Shown one piece after another: positions 47,401 through 59,425 of a DNA stretch of 64,000 nt. The stretch covers positions 162,030-226,029 of the forward strand of contig ML986643.1 in NCBI GenBank assembly GCA_010094045.1, in the 5' to 3' direction. The number at the start of each line of letters is the position of its first letter. Within the stretch, counting starts at the first letter, position 1. The translations under genes and the position numbers were made by a program. The notes under the pieces were generated by a model. That model saw only the letters and a list, made by a program, of their open reading frames with translations, ran no database searches and had not been told where the DNA came from. The stretch comes from Lojkania enalia. Lineage: Eukaryota > Ascomycota > Dothideomycetes > Pleosporales.

Positions 47401-50285
47401 AGGTAATTAGGGTGGGAGAAGATCCCCAGAGGGACATCGTCCCAATGTCACTAATCTTCTATTATGCTGCTAGCCTTTGCAAATTGGCAATTCCAGCATT
47501 CGTTCAAGATGTTAAATAAGGTGGAATTGTAAGATATGCCACTATAGACCATATTAGCACATCTACGACTGCCAAAACTCTGGGAATTTGCTTCTCATAG
47601 GGTATCATGATTATAACATCTCCAAGAAGGATTTTTCTAATACACAATCGGATTTCTTGGGTCCTATAATGTGGTTTTAGGATGGGTTCTCTTATATCGG
47701 GATCCTGGGAAAGGCGCTTGGGAGTCGTGCTCGGGGGATGAGATGGAAACGGATATTAATGAAAACCAAGAAGTACACCGTCGAGCAGCTAAGTAACGTC
47801 TGAGCTACATCCCTAGTATGTTTATTCTCGTTTCATCATATCAATTCTTTAACATGTACGTCTTGGGTAGATAACGAGCCCCTACCGTGCGACCCATAGG
47901 GCATGACGCCATTCATCCTGCCATAAGCGTAACGCCTATCGTCAATATGTTTCCTTCGCCAAGCCGATTTCTCATGCTTCAGGCAATCAAAGACTAAGTA
48001 GCGATACTCGCCGCTAATGAGTGTTTCTACTGCAATATCCATAACTCACAATGCTAATACGTCTAGCTTTCTAGATTAAAATATATCGTGAGAAAAGTAG
48101 CCGAATCTAAGAAAGTGAAGCACAAGGCCGTCGGTAACTGAGAGCTAGAAGCATGGGAAAATAAGTAGATTATTGGCAAGGTGACTTTCAGTGTTATGCC
48201 TGGCTCGCGCACTATGGAAGTTGTTCTTCTCTACTAGCATGGAGGCTACTACTAAAATATAAAAGAATAGAAGGAATCTGTTCCTAAGCACTTGATGCAT
48301 CTTGACCAGTGCTTCTTAACGGCTTCCCCACGACAGAGGGGCAGGTGTGCCGCTGTCCCAAGTTATAGCGGGTACCTGGCACCCAAATGCCTTTCTACAG
48401 ACGCGCATATACTCGATCTTACTGCTAGAATCTAGCTGTTAAGTTCCATAAAACCTGCTGAATATCTAGTACTGCATATGTAATCTACATCTTGATTCCA
48501 CTGCTGTCTAGTTTCGTTCGAGCCGCTCTACCTGATCAGGTTATTCTTAGTGAGACAACTGTGAGAATTTGTATTGTTACTGGCTCTTGCATTGAGGGTA
48601 TTATATATTGGGAATCTTGCTTTCGAGGGGATAGACTGGAGTACTAGCCATGGCACATAGTTAGGACGGAAAACAAGGGGGAGTCTAAACAACCTTTCGC
48701 GGTCTAACCAAAGACCATTTCTCCGTCGCAAGAAGTCTGCTGACAGTAGCCTAAAGCAGATCTCTTAAGCAATGGCGATTCAATGCCTTTTGGTTTCAAT
48801 TTGACGCTTCCTGTAGTCTTTTCGCTCCGTCCGGCGCCCGCCGCGTTGACCCTTGAACGAAATTCTCCGGCTTAATTACAACAATGCAGCAGTGTAAATT
48901 CACTCTAAGTCTTCATTGATCCCTCTGTTCAATATTGACACCACATTTTGTCATTTTGTCTAGCCAAACGAATTGGGGGAGGACGTCGGAGGCTCAGGTG
49001 GCAATTCAGGGGTATCTGCACTCGTCGGGATTTGGCGGGGGTAGCAAAACTATAGTGCATCGGATAGTCCCTATCAAACTAATCGATGCTAGGAGTGACT
49101 TGGAAAGCTTTTCGAAGAGTCATGGCGCGTATTGTCGGCTCGAAAGGCGGCGGATGAGGATTTGGGAGCGAATCGGCGGCGAATGCGAGATCATTGTTGC
49201 AGAAGTCACCAAAAATGGAGTGTCAAGGTATTCCAAGGAGTATATGACAATATAAAAAGATCAGAAACGCAACCGCCAACGAGATGCGGGCACTGGCGCT
49301 GTGTTGGTGTTTTTTGGAGTTGTTATGATGCTAGGCCGTTGAATAGGTAGCCCCCACCCGGCGCGTCGCACCGGGGGATTACCGGATTTAACATTGGCCA
49401 ATAAAAGCCCCCTAGGATATGCTAGTAAACAATACTATTATACTTGAACTTAGAGTTGAGTTAACTGCATTATATTCATAGGAAAAAGCTTTGAAGTTCG
49501 CTCCGCATTGACTACATGCTGCTTATCACCAGGTTCCGTTGAATGTAGAGCGCCATTGTGCGTTTGAATGCCGTTTACTTGCTGTTTTCCGGACTCCATC
49601 CGCTGGCCTAACCCCCGAAAATCCTAAAGATTGCGAGCTTAAGGCATTTCTTAACTTTCTCGAACGTGCGGGCTTACACACTACTAGACTAGCTCCCATG
49701 ATTGCACCCGTCTGGTCAATCCAGATTGGCAAGCTGCAAAGCTAGTATTAGTGGGACATAGAGAGCCGGTAAGATCTTAGCCGTCTACCAGCGCGAGAGA
49801 ACAGGTTGATCTTTGGCTGTATCCGGGTGATGCTCCAAGTGTTTTTAAATGCTATTCGGAATAGTATTGAATCAAGAAAGTTGAACCATCTAGCGGCAGA
49901 TAATTAGATGGCAATCTTCAAGGTCACGGGGCCTTCGAGCCTTTAACACTGACATGAAATTCCCCTTTTGGAAGTGCGAAAACGTATCTTGTAAATGCAA
50001 GGGGTGTGATAAAGTGACAGCTTAATAGGAACTCCAGTCGTGCTGCCGAAGACACATCTAATAATTCCTGGGCATATAGAGATGATTTTGGTATTCTGCA
50101 CGTTCTCCGCCAACCGTGGAGGGCCTGTCACGTAATTGAACTTTCTACGGGGAATGGAAGTTTATTGATCCCGATTAAGAGTGTTTTTCGAATTCGGTTT
50201 TGCGTTAAGTTTAACATATGGATGGAGGACATAGTAGTACCTTTCCATTTGCATATATGATGGGGGCGTAGAGTCTCGGTGTTGG
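44492..50285. other. gene-poor region, no gene seen
   Basis: 5.8 kb without a supported gene. Frames such as 46415-46762 plus and 48935-49255 plus have no recognisable domain. A G10 run occurs at about 45257-45266. Confidence 0.45.
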
Positions 50286-50435
50286 AAAATTAAAATGTTG
50301 CGCCTATCCCCACCCAGTTTCGAACTTAGCAACCCAGAAAACACCCAAAAAAATCCGGAGGGTCTAAGGTCCTCAATCCTATGACCATATCAGAGCTGCC
50401 CACTCCGCCAACTGGTAAGACTACGTAATCTTACC
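50286..50435 (-). ncRNA. third pol III-like unit (hairpin, A box, B box-like, T4)
   Basis: Minus strand: a 7-bp hairpin GGTAAGA/TCTTACC (50435-50429 and 50420-50414), then TGGCGGAGTGGG (50410-50399), a perfect match to the A-box consensus, GTTCGAAAC (50325-50317) as a B-box-like site, and T4 runs at 50295-50292 and 50289-50286. Spacing between boxes is about 73 nt. GGTCATAGGATTGAGGACC between the boxes is weakly reminiscent of a tRNA anticodon arm, but no full cloverleaf forms. Confidence 0.25.
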
Positions 50436-50828
50436 CATTACGAAGCCCTACCAGTGGCGATGAAAGTGTATGTCTAAATAGTTTATATAGTCAAAGTGTG
50501 GTGTTGATGGAATGTCTCACATACAAACGCCAGGGTGAGGCACAACATTGTAATCGCGCGGCGAGGGGATCCCGTACAATAAGAAAACACATTATCGGCT
50601 GACTCCACTACCCTAGCTTTAGCGATTGTGACGGGCGGGCCCTGGGGTTCGTCCGCGAGACGCTTCTTCCAATGATAGTATCATCTACTCAACCCTAATC
50701 ATGGAGAAAGCATATATATGCGTATCAGCACAACGAAGCATTACTAGGGGGAGCACGGGGCATTCAATTGTACGATTTTTTTGGAGCCTAAGCAACCTAC
50801 GCCCGCTTCTAACCATCGAGGGAAGGTA
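50436..50828. other. spacer, no gene seen
   Basis: No recognisable feature between the pol III-like unit and solo LTR copy 3. Confidence 0.4.
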
Positions 50829-50833
50829 AGTAT

Positions 50834-51048
50834 TGTTATGGGGATTTTGGCTAGTCTGCCGAGCTGTATCAGATATCGACGTACGATATCACGGTCGATA
50901 TCACGCCGTATATCACGCTGGATACCACGCTAGATATCAGCTGATATACCCCTTTTTCATGTACATAAATACGGCCCGCTGGCCATCTTCAATCAACCAG
51001 TTCAGCGCCTCATCTCCCTCACTGAGACAAGATTCGCCTCTCACCACA
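50834..51048 (+). mobile_element. solo LTR, copy 3 (215 bp), TSD AGTAT
   Basis: Begins TGTTATGGGG and ends CTCACCACA. The flanking duplications are AGTAT at 50829-50833 and 51049-51053. It is inverted relative to copies 1 and 2. It is 11-12 bp longer because the GATATC core array (about 50873-50945) has one more unit. Confidence 0.9.
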
Positions 51049-51053
51049 AGTAT

Positions 51054-52500
51054 AGCTAGATACCGAGGTACTTTGAACCTTCGAAGAACTTGCGGTCGTT
51101 TAATGCCTCGATCAACATCTTCATGTTACGGTGCCGGCGAGCAGGATACACAGAATCGCTTGCATTCTCTTCCCCGCTCTTGAAGAGGAACCGGGAGGGC
51201 TGACTCTTCCAGGACTGGAACGCCGCGAATAAGCAAGGTGCGAATATTATCCTAGATCAGAGCAAGGAGACATAGACGGAAAATAAGAGTAAAGAGTACC
51301 ACTGGCCCTGGTTCCCTGGCCCTTAAAGAATGGGAGAAGGAAGGCTTTCCCAGTCCCATCGCTACTCCAAGACTATCGTAACTCTGCTGGTTGAATGGTA
51401 AGTTGTCCTCCTTTGCAAGTATCAATATGTGTATATTGACCTTATTTTATAGCGAAACGATGGTGCAATCGTCGGATTTGTCCCCATTCCCGACCCTGGA
51501 GAAGGGAGCTGGAGGTCTCGATATCTCAGCCCCGTGGTCACACCCGCACAATAATATATAGGACTACGCTTGGGGGTCTATGACAACCTTTTCATAGCCT
51601 TGTCATGCTGTGCTATGTTTATAGGACAGAAGATCTCTGCTGGTCAATAGCTCGGACCGGCAGATACACCACAACACACTTGGCTGAGTGGCCATAGCTG
51701 CACTCTTAATGCCACCCATTCTGAGAGATGGAGAGGGCCGGGATATAACAAGCTTGAGTCCCTCATCTTATCTCTTCACCTACGGGAATACGAGCCTACC
51801 ACGATCCTTGCGTCGGTCCACACAGCGTCAAGCTTCTTCTCCCGCTTCTTCTCCTCGCCTAGCCGCGGTACGCCATACGAGCGGGCCTCCTCACAATATT
51901 CTATTCTAGGCCGCTGGATTGGGGCTGTAGGAGCGTATTATGTGTTCAGAGGCAACGCCGTTGTGGTGTGCAAGCGGTGACAAGAAGGCCGGAATAGACA
52001 TAATAAGGGAAGTTCCATGCTGAAGAGACCGTAAGTACAGTAGGCTTGGTAAGATTGTAGTTTGGGTGTCATAATCGAAATGTTTAAAAGCTGTTCTAAG
52101 CGAGATAGCGATGATTACAATTAGAGGCAATATGGTTGTGATGTATAATACGTGTCTAACCTCTACCTAAATAGACGGATCTGGCTCTGAAACAAATAAT
52201 TAGGGCCAATTAATACAGTCTCGGCTTAGAAGAATCCAAATATATTGTTTACCTTCTTATTAACACGTTTCCGCTTCTGAAGTCTGAAAATCACGTTGGC
52301 AAAATTAGCCGTCAGCCATCCTCTCTCTAACCAAATTTCTTATTAAGAATATTCGCACCCAGGAGCCTGCAAGGCATATCCCTCTAACTAAAAGTGGGAC
52401 TTAAAAGACAAGCCTGTGCTTCTTGAAACGCGGGCGAGAGGTCCTTCACCGTACGTAGTAAAGGCGGAGGAAAGCCGAGTAGCTTTTTTTAGGGAAATTA
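51054..52500. other. transition zone, no gene seen
   Basis: Composition drifts from mixed to AT-rich. The frames at 51688-51909 and 51906-52130 are unrecognised. Confidence 0.4.
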
Positions 52501-54904
52501 TCGGCGAACACCGCAAACTCTTAGTAACGCTAGCTTCTAGATTGCTATATATAGCATTTGATCAGGCCTAATATTTGCCTTCGGGCACTCTCACAGAATA
52601 GTCTAGCTAACTTATATACAGGTTCGGCGATTACTATGTTACGGGCGGTTTTTTGGTATTTGTATATTTCTCTATCGAGTTCGAATCGAGCTAGGAATTG
52701 TTTTTACCGGCGTGTTTCTAAAACTATAGTTCCAGCGACACTTTAATAATACGCCAGTACCGTATTTAATAAGTTAATATAGATAGTTAAACAGTTAATA
52801 AGGCATTTTCAACTGTCTATAGCTAGCTAAACTAGAGATATTTTCAGCTATTTAACTTTTAGATTTTTAAATACTAGCCACGGAAACTGTAGGAAGGGAT
52901 ATGGACACTATACACTCTTACTATTGGTACTCTTATAGACTGGATGTAAACGGCTCGTATCTGCGTGCTATAAAGTATAATATTACGACATTGTAGATGC
53001 TTATTACTCTTAGCATTCTAGGTGCGGGCAGGTTACCCTCGCTTACATATTGCGAGGCAGAATTGGTTAGCGCTAGACTCTCAGGGCGGGTTTTCTTATA
53101 CGTGGGAGTAAATGACCTTTACCGGCGTTATTTTAAAAGAGTCTCTATTAAAAGTGTAAATATCTAGTCTTATTCCTTATACAATAACTATATACGAGAG
53201 GGTAATTTCTAAAATACCTAGTTAACGGCTGCGAATTATTTTAGGTTACTACAACTCCTTATTCCTACGCCTTCAACCTATTGCTAATTATTGAAATAAT
53301 ACTCCGTTGAGTACTATTCCCCAATTTCTATTATATAGATTTTGGAAGTAAAGTAATAACTCTTATCTACCCGATGATCGTTATTTACTTTATTATAGTA
53401 CTTTCCATCGCCTTGTACAAAGTCGAAGAAATATTAGTATTCTTTAAGCTAAACAAGTATAGCAATATACTTAGCTTTATCTCTTTCGTATTAGGTTCCC
53501 TAGTTCCTATAACACGATATAGTTAATTAGCGCGACTTCGTTAAGAATTTAGGATCCGGTATTTAGATAGAACTAAGACTTAATAGAAATGTGAAGCCGG
53601 TACGCTGTTTATTTAGTATAATAGGCTGGCGGTAGTTGTAAATCGAATAAACTGAGTCGAATTATAGAATCTATCGAAATAGTAGGTATATGGTATTAGT
53701 TGCGGCTGGTAGAAAGCCAAGATCCTAGAGTGCGGAATAATTAAAAGGGGAAGATTAATAATATTGTTAATCTATCTAATAGTTACTAGTAAAGTAATAT
53801 TATTTAGTAAAATTGTACCTCCTAATAGTTTCTTACCTATTAGAATTGTGTGAACCTTTGCCTAAGTTAAATATTAAAGTATAATATAGAAACCCTCAAC
53901 TTTATCTAAGAGCTAACCTATAAACGCGGTTTATTCCTACTATAATTAAGTTTATCTAAGAATTAGTATAAGAATAATATTTATTCTTATTTCTTCGACC
54001 ATATTACTTTCGCGTATTAAAGCTGCTATCTTCGTCTAGAAGTATACCCGCGAACGAGAATTATCTTACTAGTATTAACTTTATACTTTTAAACAGTATA
54101 CTAAATAGTAGTTATAGAACGATTTAGTAATAAAAGTATTATACTTCTAAGTTATAGCCTTAAGCGCTGGAGTTGCGGACGATAAACGCGTTAAGTAATA
54201 TTACTAATATAGTAAAAGTAGGAGAGTTCTATATTAGTTGTTCTCTTTTTATAAAAAGACGTAAGGTAAAGAAGAGCATCTATTCCTCTTCGGGAGTTTA
54301 AGGAGGACTCTTCTAACTTATAGGGATAGGTATGGTATATTATTAAGTCTTCTTTACGTAGTAGATCTTAAGACTATAATAATAGTAATATCTAGAAGTA
54401 AGAATCTGACGAAGTATTCTTACCTAGATTCTATTCCTATTAGGAAATACTACAACCGAATATCCCAGTATTTTTCCGTTTAGGTCCCTATTAATCTTGC
54501 GGAGGGGTAAGAGTAAGTCCTATTACTAACTCGAAATCTTTCTAGTATAGTATACTTAACAAATGTCCCACTATTTTTTAGCCTAAGTCCGCGTTTATCT
54601 TAGTTTAAGAAGAGTAGGGCCTTACTATCCTCTATAAGAGAAGTTGTAAGAAGTATAGAGAGTATAAGTAAAGGTTTAGGCTATACGATTAGAGACGGAG
54701 AAGGTAAGTCGGAGGAGGATAAGAGATATAAATAGAAGTATCGAGATTAGATTGTATAGCTGGTAGAAGGTAGTATTATAGCCGGTATAGTAATAGCAAA
54801 TAGAATACGTAGAAGGGAGTTATTAAGAATAGAGGAAAAAGGATTGTAGCTGGTAAGTGCGGTAACTATCGAAGATACTGTAGTAGTACGAAGGTAATAA
54901 TATA

Positions 54905-55120
54905 CCTAGAAACTAGGCTATTATAGTTAGTAAATATATCTAGATAATAAATAAACTTAGTATTAAATAGTTAAAGGACTTTAATAAGTATATAAAAGAT
55001 TATATAATAGGCGCGTGTTAACTACTAATCTTTAATAGCTATAATAATTATTACTTATTTAATTTCTAGAAACTCTACGAGAAATAGAGTATTATTATAT
55101 TCTATATACCAGTTTATTTA
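54905..55120 (+). mobile_element. Fot1/pogo transposase remnant A (central DDE segment)
   Basis: The plus-strand reading, ignoring stops, gives LSIK.LKDFNKYIKDYIIGAC.LLIFNSYNN, then KLYEK.SIIIFYIP. These parallel the LLILDGH / ITL.MP blocks of fungal pogo transposases (DDE_1, PF03184) and the better-preserved copy at 62.2-64 kb. The catalytic Asp is read as Asn. Both ends are truncated or unrecognisable. Confidence 0.65.
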
Positions 55121-55574
55121 TTATTGTAGAATGGACTCTATCAGCTAGCTTAATATTAGCAAGGTAATATAGGGTAGAGTATAGTATTATATAGTATATA
55201 TAGCATGTAGGGATAGTAGGGTAGGTAAGTAACTATTTCGTTAATTGCTATTAAGTGCTACATATATAGTTAAAGGAGCTATATAGTATATAAGCTCGGT
55301 TTAAGCGTACTTACTATATTACGTATCTTAACTATATAATATATACTTCAGCTCTGTATAATATTTACTATTCAGATACTAGCCGTTTTCTATTTATAGG
55401 CCCACCTTATCTATCTATATATCCACGTACGTAGACCTCTATATTATATATACCCTTATAGTATGTATGTACGATTATCTGCCTTCCATCCTTCTCTATC
55501 CCTCCTATCTCCTTACTCTACTCCTCTTTCTATTCCTCTTTCTCCTCCCCTATATACGCATGCGTACGGCGTTT

Positions 55575-57400
55575 TATATAGTATTTAGTCTACCTACTAA
55601 TACTTTAACCCGGATTATAAGTATATTATATAAAATAAGAGTTTCTAATACTTTATTTAGCGTCTTCTTTATATAGGCGTCTATAGGGTTATTTTTACTA
55701 TTAATCTATCTAATCTCTATAATCTACCTCTTTTTATATAATTCTCGGATTAATATAATATTAATTATTAGTCTTTTCTTATTAGTTATATAGAGATTTT
55801 AAATCTGTACAGATAATAATAGGAATTTATAGTAGTTATAGGGTTTATATAATCTACTATAGTATTATACTAAGGGTAATCGTACTATTAAATTCTCTTA
55901 CTATTCTATATAGTTTACTTACTAGTATAGAGTAAGTAACATATTTATACTTTATAGAATTCTAGTATATAATATTACCCTAGATTTTAAAATCGTTTCT
56001 AAATCCTATATAGTATTCTATATCTAATCTAATAAAGTATTTAAATTATAAATTTAAATCCTTATTATTTATAAATAAATTATTTATAAAAATAAATAGC
56101 TTTATATAATCTAGCTATAGTAGTATATATTTTAACCTATAGTCTAGGTTATTAATCTACTATTAGATCTATATATTAAGCGCTTTAATATTATTATATA
56201 AAGGCTCTATTATTATATAAAAGCTCTATTATTTATATAGCTATAAATAGATTAAATATAGCTTTTAGTTATTAAACTAATATAATATTTATTTCTTACG
56301 CACGTTATTTAATATATCTTTAAACTATATTATTATTATTTAAATTAATCGTATATAGATTATTAACCTACTCTTTTTAAGTTAGAATAATATTATCTTA
56401 TATAAAGTATATCTTCCCTCTATTAAACTCTAGAGGTTATTTATATAAAAGAGATATTTTTAGTTTTATACGAAATATAGCTTTATAAAGTTCTTCTTCT
56501 TTTATACAAATTCTAGTATAACTATTCTAAAAGTAGTATCTATCTATAGTCTAGAAATACTAAATACTATAGTATCTTCGTTTATAATTAGTAGGTACGG
56601 GTTATATAAGGAAATCTTTATCTAGAACTTCTTCTTATAATAATTATAGTACATTTTAAACTAGTATAGAACTAATTTAGCTATATTATATAGTAGTTAT
56701 ATAATCTTAAAAATTATATTTAGCGGAAAATTATTTTACATCTCCTTTAATAGTCTAGTATATAGTATATAGACAAGTTTATTAGTAGATTATATATATA
56801 TTTATATAATATTTCTTAGTTTATAATATATTCTATATAATATAATAAGAGATACGTTTAGAGCGAAGATAAGTCTCTAACTTATCTACTAGATTATAGG
56901 TAATTATATAAGAATTTCTTTCTTTTCTATATTTAAATATCTAGTAAAAATAAGTTATAATTTCTTATATAGTTAGATAGTCTTACCTTTAACTTCCTAT
57001 ATAAGGTGGAGGTTAAATATCTATCTAAAGTATAGTAAAAGATTATATAATTAAACTTTAAAGATATCTTCTATAATTAGACTATCTATTTCTATATAGT
57101 TAGATTCTTTACATAGTATTTTTAGAGTAGTAATAATACTATTTATATATAGATTTAAAGTAAGTATATAATTAGACTTTTCTTTCTATAATAGAAAGAT
57201 CTATAGTATCTCTTATACTAAAGCTTTTTAGGGTCTTCTATTTCTTCTTAACTTTATTTCTAATTTCTAATATTATTTTAATTTATATATTTTATTTTAT
57301 ATAGTATTTTTATCTAGAGTAGATTCTTTTTATATAGTATCTTCTATAAGAATAGAAACCTTTTAGGGTCTTTCTCTTAATTAGAGAGATAGTTTTAACT
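55575..57400 (-). mobile_element. copia retrotransposon pol 3' half (reverse transcriptase/RNase H), RIPed
   Basis: Minus-strand translation through stops shows the end of fungal Ty1/copia pol in order. First come LYQFKMYYNYYKKKFQIKIS and NPYLLIINEDT near 56.65-56.55 kb (reverse transcriptase). NNLDYRLKYI follows near 56.15, then FINNLFINNKDL, then INSKNNPIDAYIKKTLNKVL near 55.7-55.6 kb (RNase H terminal block). The reading needs very few frame changes, as expected when damage is by transitions. LTRs were not identified. The upstream limit is approximate. Confidence 0.72.
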
Positions 57401-57589
57401 TTAGTTTATAAGTAGGTTCTAGTATAAACTTTTTTAACCTTTCTCTTTTCTTTATAGTTAGAGGTTTATATTATATAGGTATAGATTTATCTAAATCTAA
57501 AGGTTTTTAATATTATAGATTAAGGTTCTTCTTCTTTATATAATAGTATAATTTAATATATATAATATAGTTTATAAGTAAGCTATTAG

Positions 57590-58475
57590 TATAAACGAGC
57601 TGTTATCTTACTAAACTTTTAATAGCCTACCTAAATTAATATATAATAACTTAATATAGTAATATATAATTAACCTATAAAGAAATATAAATTATTCTTA
57701 TAATATTAGCTATTAATTAAAGTTAAGTTTTAACCAAAAATTGCGCTATAATAACTTTTTACTATACTTAAAATACTCTCTACTTTTAATATACTGGAAT
57801 AGCTAGATAATATAATTATAAGCCAAATTTAAAGAAGCTTATAAAGACTAAAGAGGAGGTACTTATTAATTATATCCTTAATTAGAATTTACGAGGATTT
57901 CCGCCTATAATTAATAGTATATAAGCTATAGTAAATAGACTATTAGCTAAGTATAGTACTAGTTAAATTAGTATCTACTAGCTTTAAAATTTTATATAGT
58001 ATACTAAACGCTTTAAAACCCAATTAAACCGTTTTTATAATTAGTAGTAAGTTCTATATAAAGATCTAATAATTATAGGTATATAGTTCTAGTTCTTATA
58101 GGATATAGAGGAGAAGTATAGAATTTAAGATAAAGATACTTATAATTTTAATAAGATAGACTTTATTATAGGCTAAATATTAGCTTAGCTAGTTGTTATA
58201 GAGTTAGAGAATTGTTATATAAAGGCTATCTAGCCGGGCGATTATAAATAGACTATAATAATCTTAATAATTAATATAATTAGCTAGACAATTCTACAAC
58301 TTATTATTTTTAAGAGCGTCTACTATCTATCTTATTAGTATAAGGGTAATAATATATTAGGCGATTAGGCGATTATAACTAGTAATAATAGCTAAACAAA
58401 TAATAATATTAATATTATCTAGTTTAAGTACTTTAATTAGTATATAAAGAGCTATATAATAGGTACCTATCTAGG
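57590..58475 (+). mobile_element. Fot1/pogo transposase remnant B, truncated
   Basis: Plus-strand reading: KTKEEVLINYIL..NLRGFPP near 57846-57910, DTYNFNKIDFIIG near 58133-58175 (the conserved DETGF region), IFKSVYYLS near 58300, and YFN.YIKSYIIGTYL ending near 58475. It then stops abruptly before the second catalytic block and is followed by unrelated TTAGGG-rich sequence. A TIR-like AAACGAGCTGTTATC at about 57592 marks a probable left end. Confidence 0.72.
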
Positions 58476-58498
58476 CTAGTAGATAGGTATAGATTAGG

Positions 58499-58580
58499 TT
58501 AGGGTTAGAGTCTTACGTAAGTAGGGTAGAGTTAAGGTTAGGGTCTTACTAATCAGCCTAAGGTATAGATAGAGTTAGGG
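58499..58580 (+). repeat. short block with three TTAGGG hexamers
   Basis: TTAGGG at 58499-58504, 58538-58543 and 58575-58580, with further GTAGGGT and TTAGAG variants between and after them. It lies directly downstream of the truncated transposase B. It is not a regular tandem array. Confidence 0.5.
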
Positions 58581-59395
58581 TAGCTGCTTAGTAATAGGGT
58601 ATAGGTTAAAGTAGGGTTATATAGACTAGGTTTCTTTAGAGTTTAACTAATTAGTATACTTTAGAAAGTAGCTTAGTAAGAGTATATATAGTATAATATT
58701 CTAGGGTTTTATTATAGCTATTTATTATAGATTAGGCTAATCTTACTTTATTAAATTCTAGGGTAATATGCTATAGTATATTATAAACTATAGTAGTATA
58801 CTCTTTAACTATTAATTTTATATACTTTAATCTAATACGATAATATATTTATAATAGCAATTTATTATATAAACTGTAGAGGTTTATAAATTTCTTAATA
58901 AATATACTTTTACAGCAGCTCCTTATTAGTAGTAGTATTAGAATTAATATTCTCCTAGTTAATCTTCTAGTTAATCTCTAGTTCTTTATTATATACTTAA
59001 ACTAAAAGTTTAAAGAGATCTATAACCTTATTAGTACTGTAAAAAGAGTTTAACTTACTAATATTCTAAGCTTTTATAGCCCAGTATACCTCTTTAATAT
59101 AATAGTCCTCTCTACTTATTATATATTTTAGAAATATAATATCCTAGATTCTCTATATAGTAAGGTAATATCTTTTATCTCTAATTATATTTCTAGTAGT
59201 ATTAAAAACCCGCTTAATACTAACTCCTATAATCTATATTAGGAGAATATTTCTTATAACCTAAGTAAGCCGCGGATACTAATATTTATTTACTCTCTAC
59301 CAGCCTAATATATTAAAGTTACGACCTCGAATAGAAGGTATACTTCGATAACTTTCTCCTTCTTAATAAGTTAGTCCTTTCTCTTCTTCCTCTAA

Positions 59396-59425
59396 CTCTC
59401 CCTCTCTCTCTCTCTCTCCCTCTCC
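59396..59425. repeat. CT-rich microsatellite
   Basis: CTCTCCCTCTCTCTC-type dinucleotide tract interrupted by CCC. Confidence 0.9.

Noticed and set aside
48935..49255. 106-codon plus frame with charged C-terminal part
   Set aside because: No recognisable family, start context or splice partner.
55467..55676. 69-codon hydrophobic plus frame
   Set aside because: It overlaps the antisense of the copia RNase H end and arises from TA/CT-rich composition.
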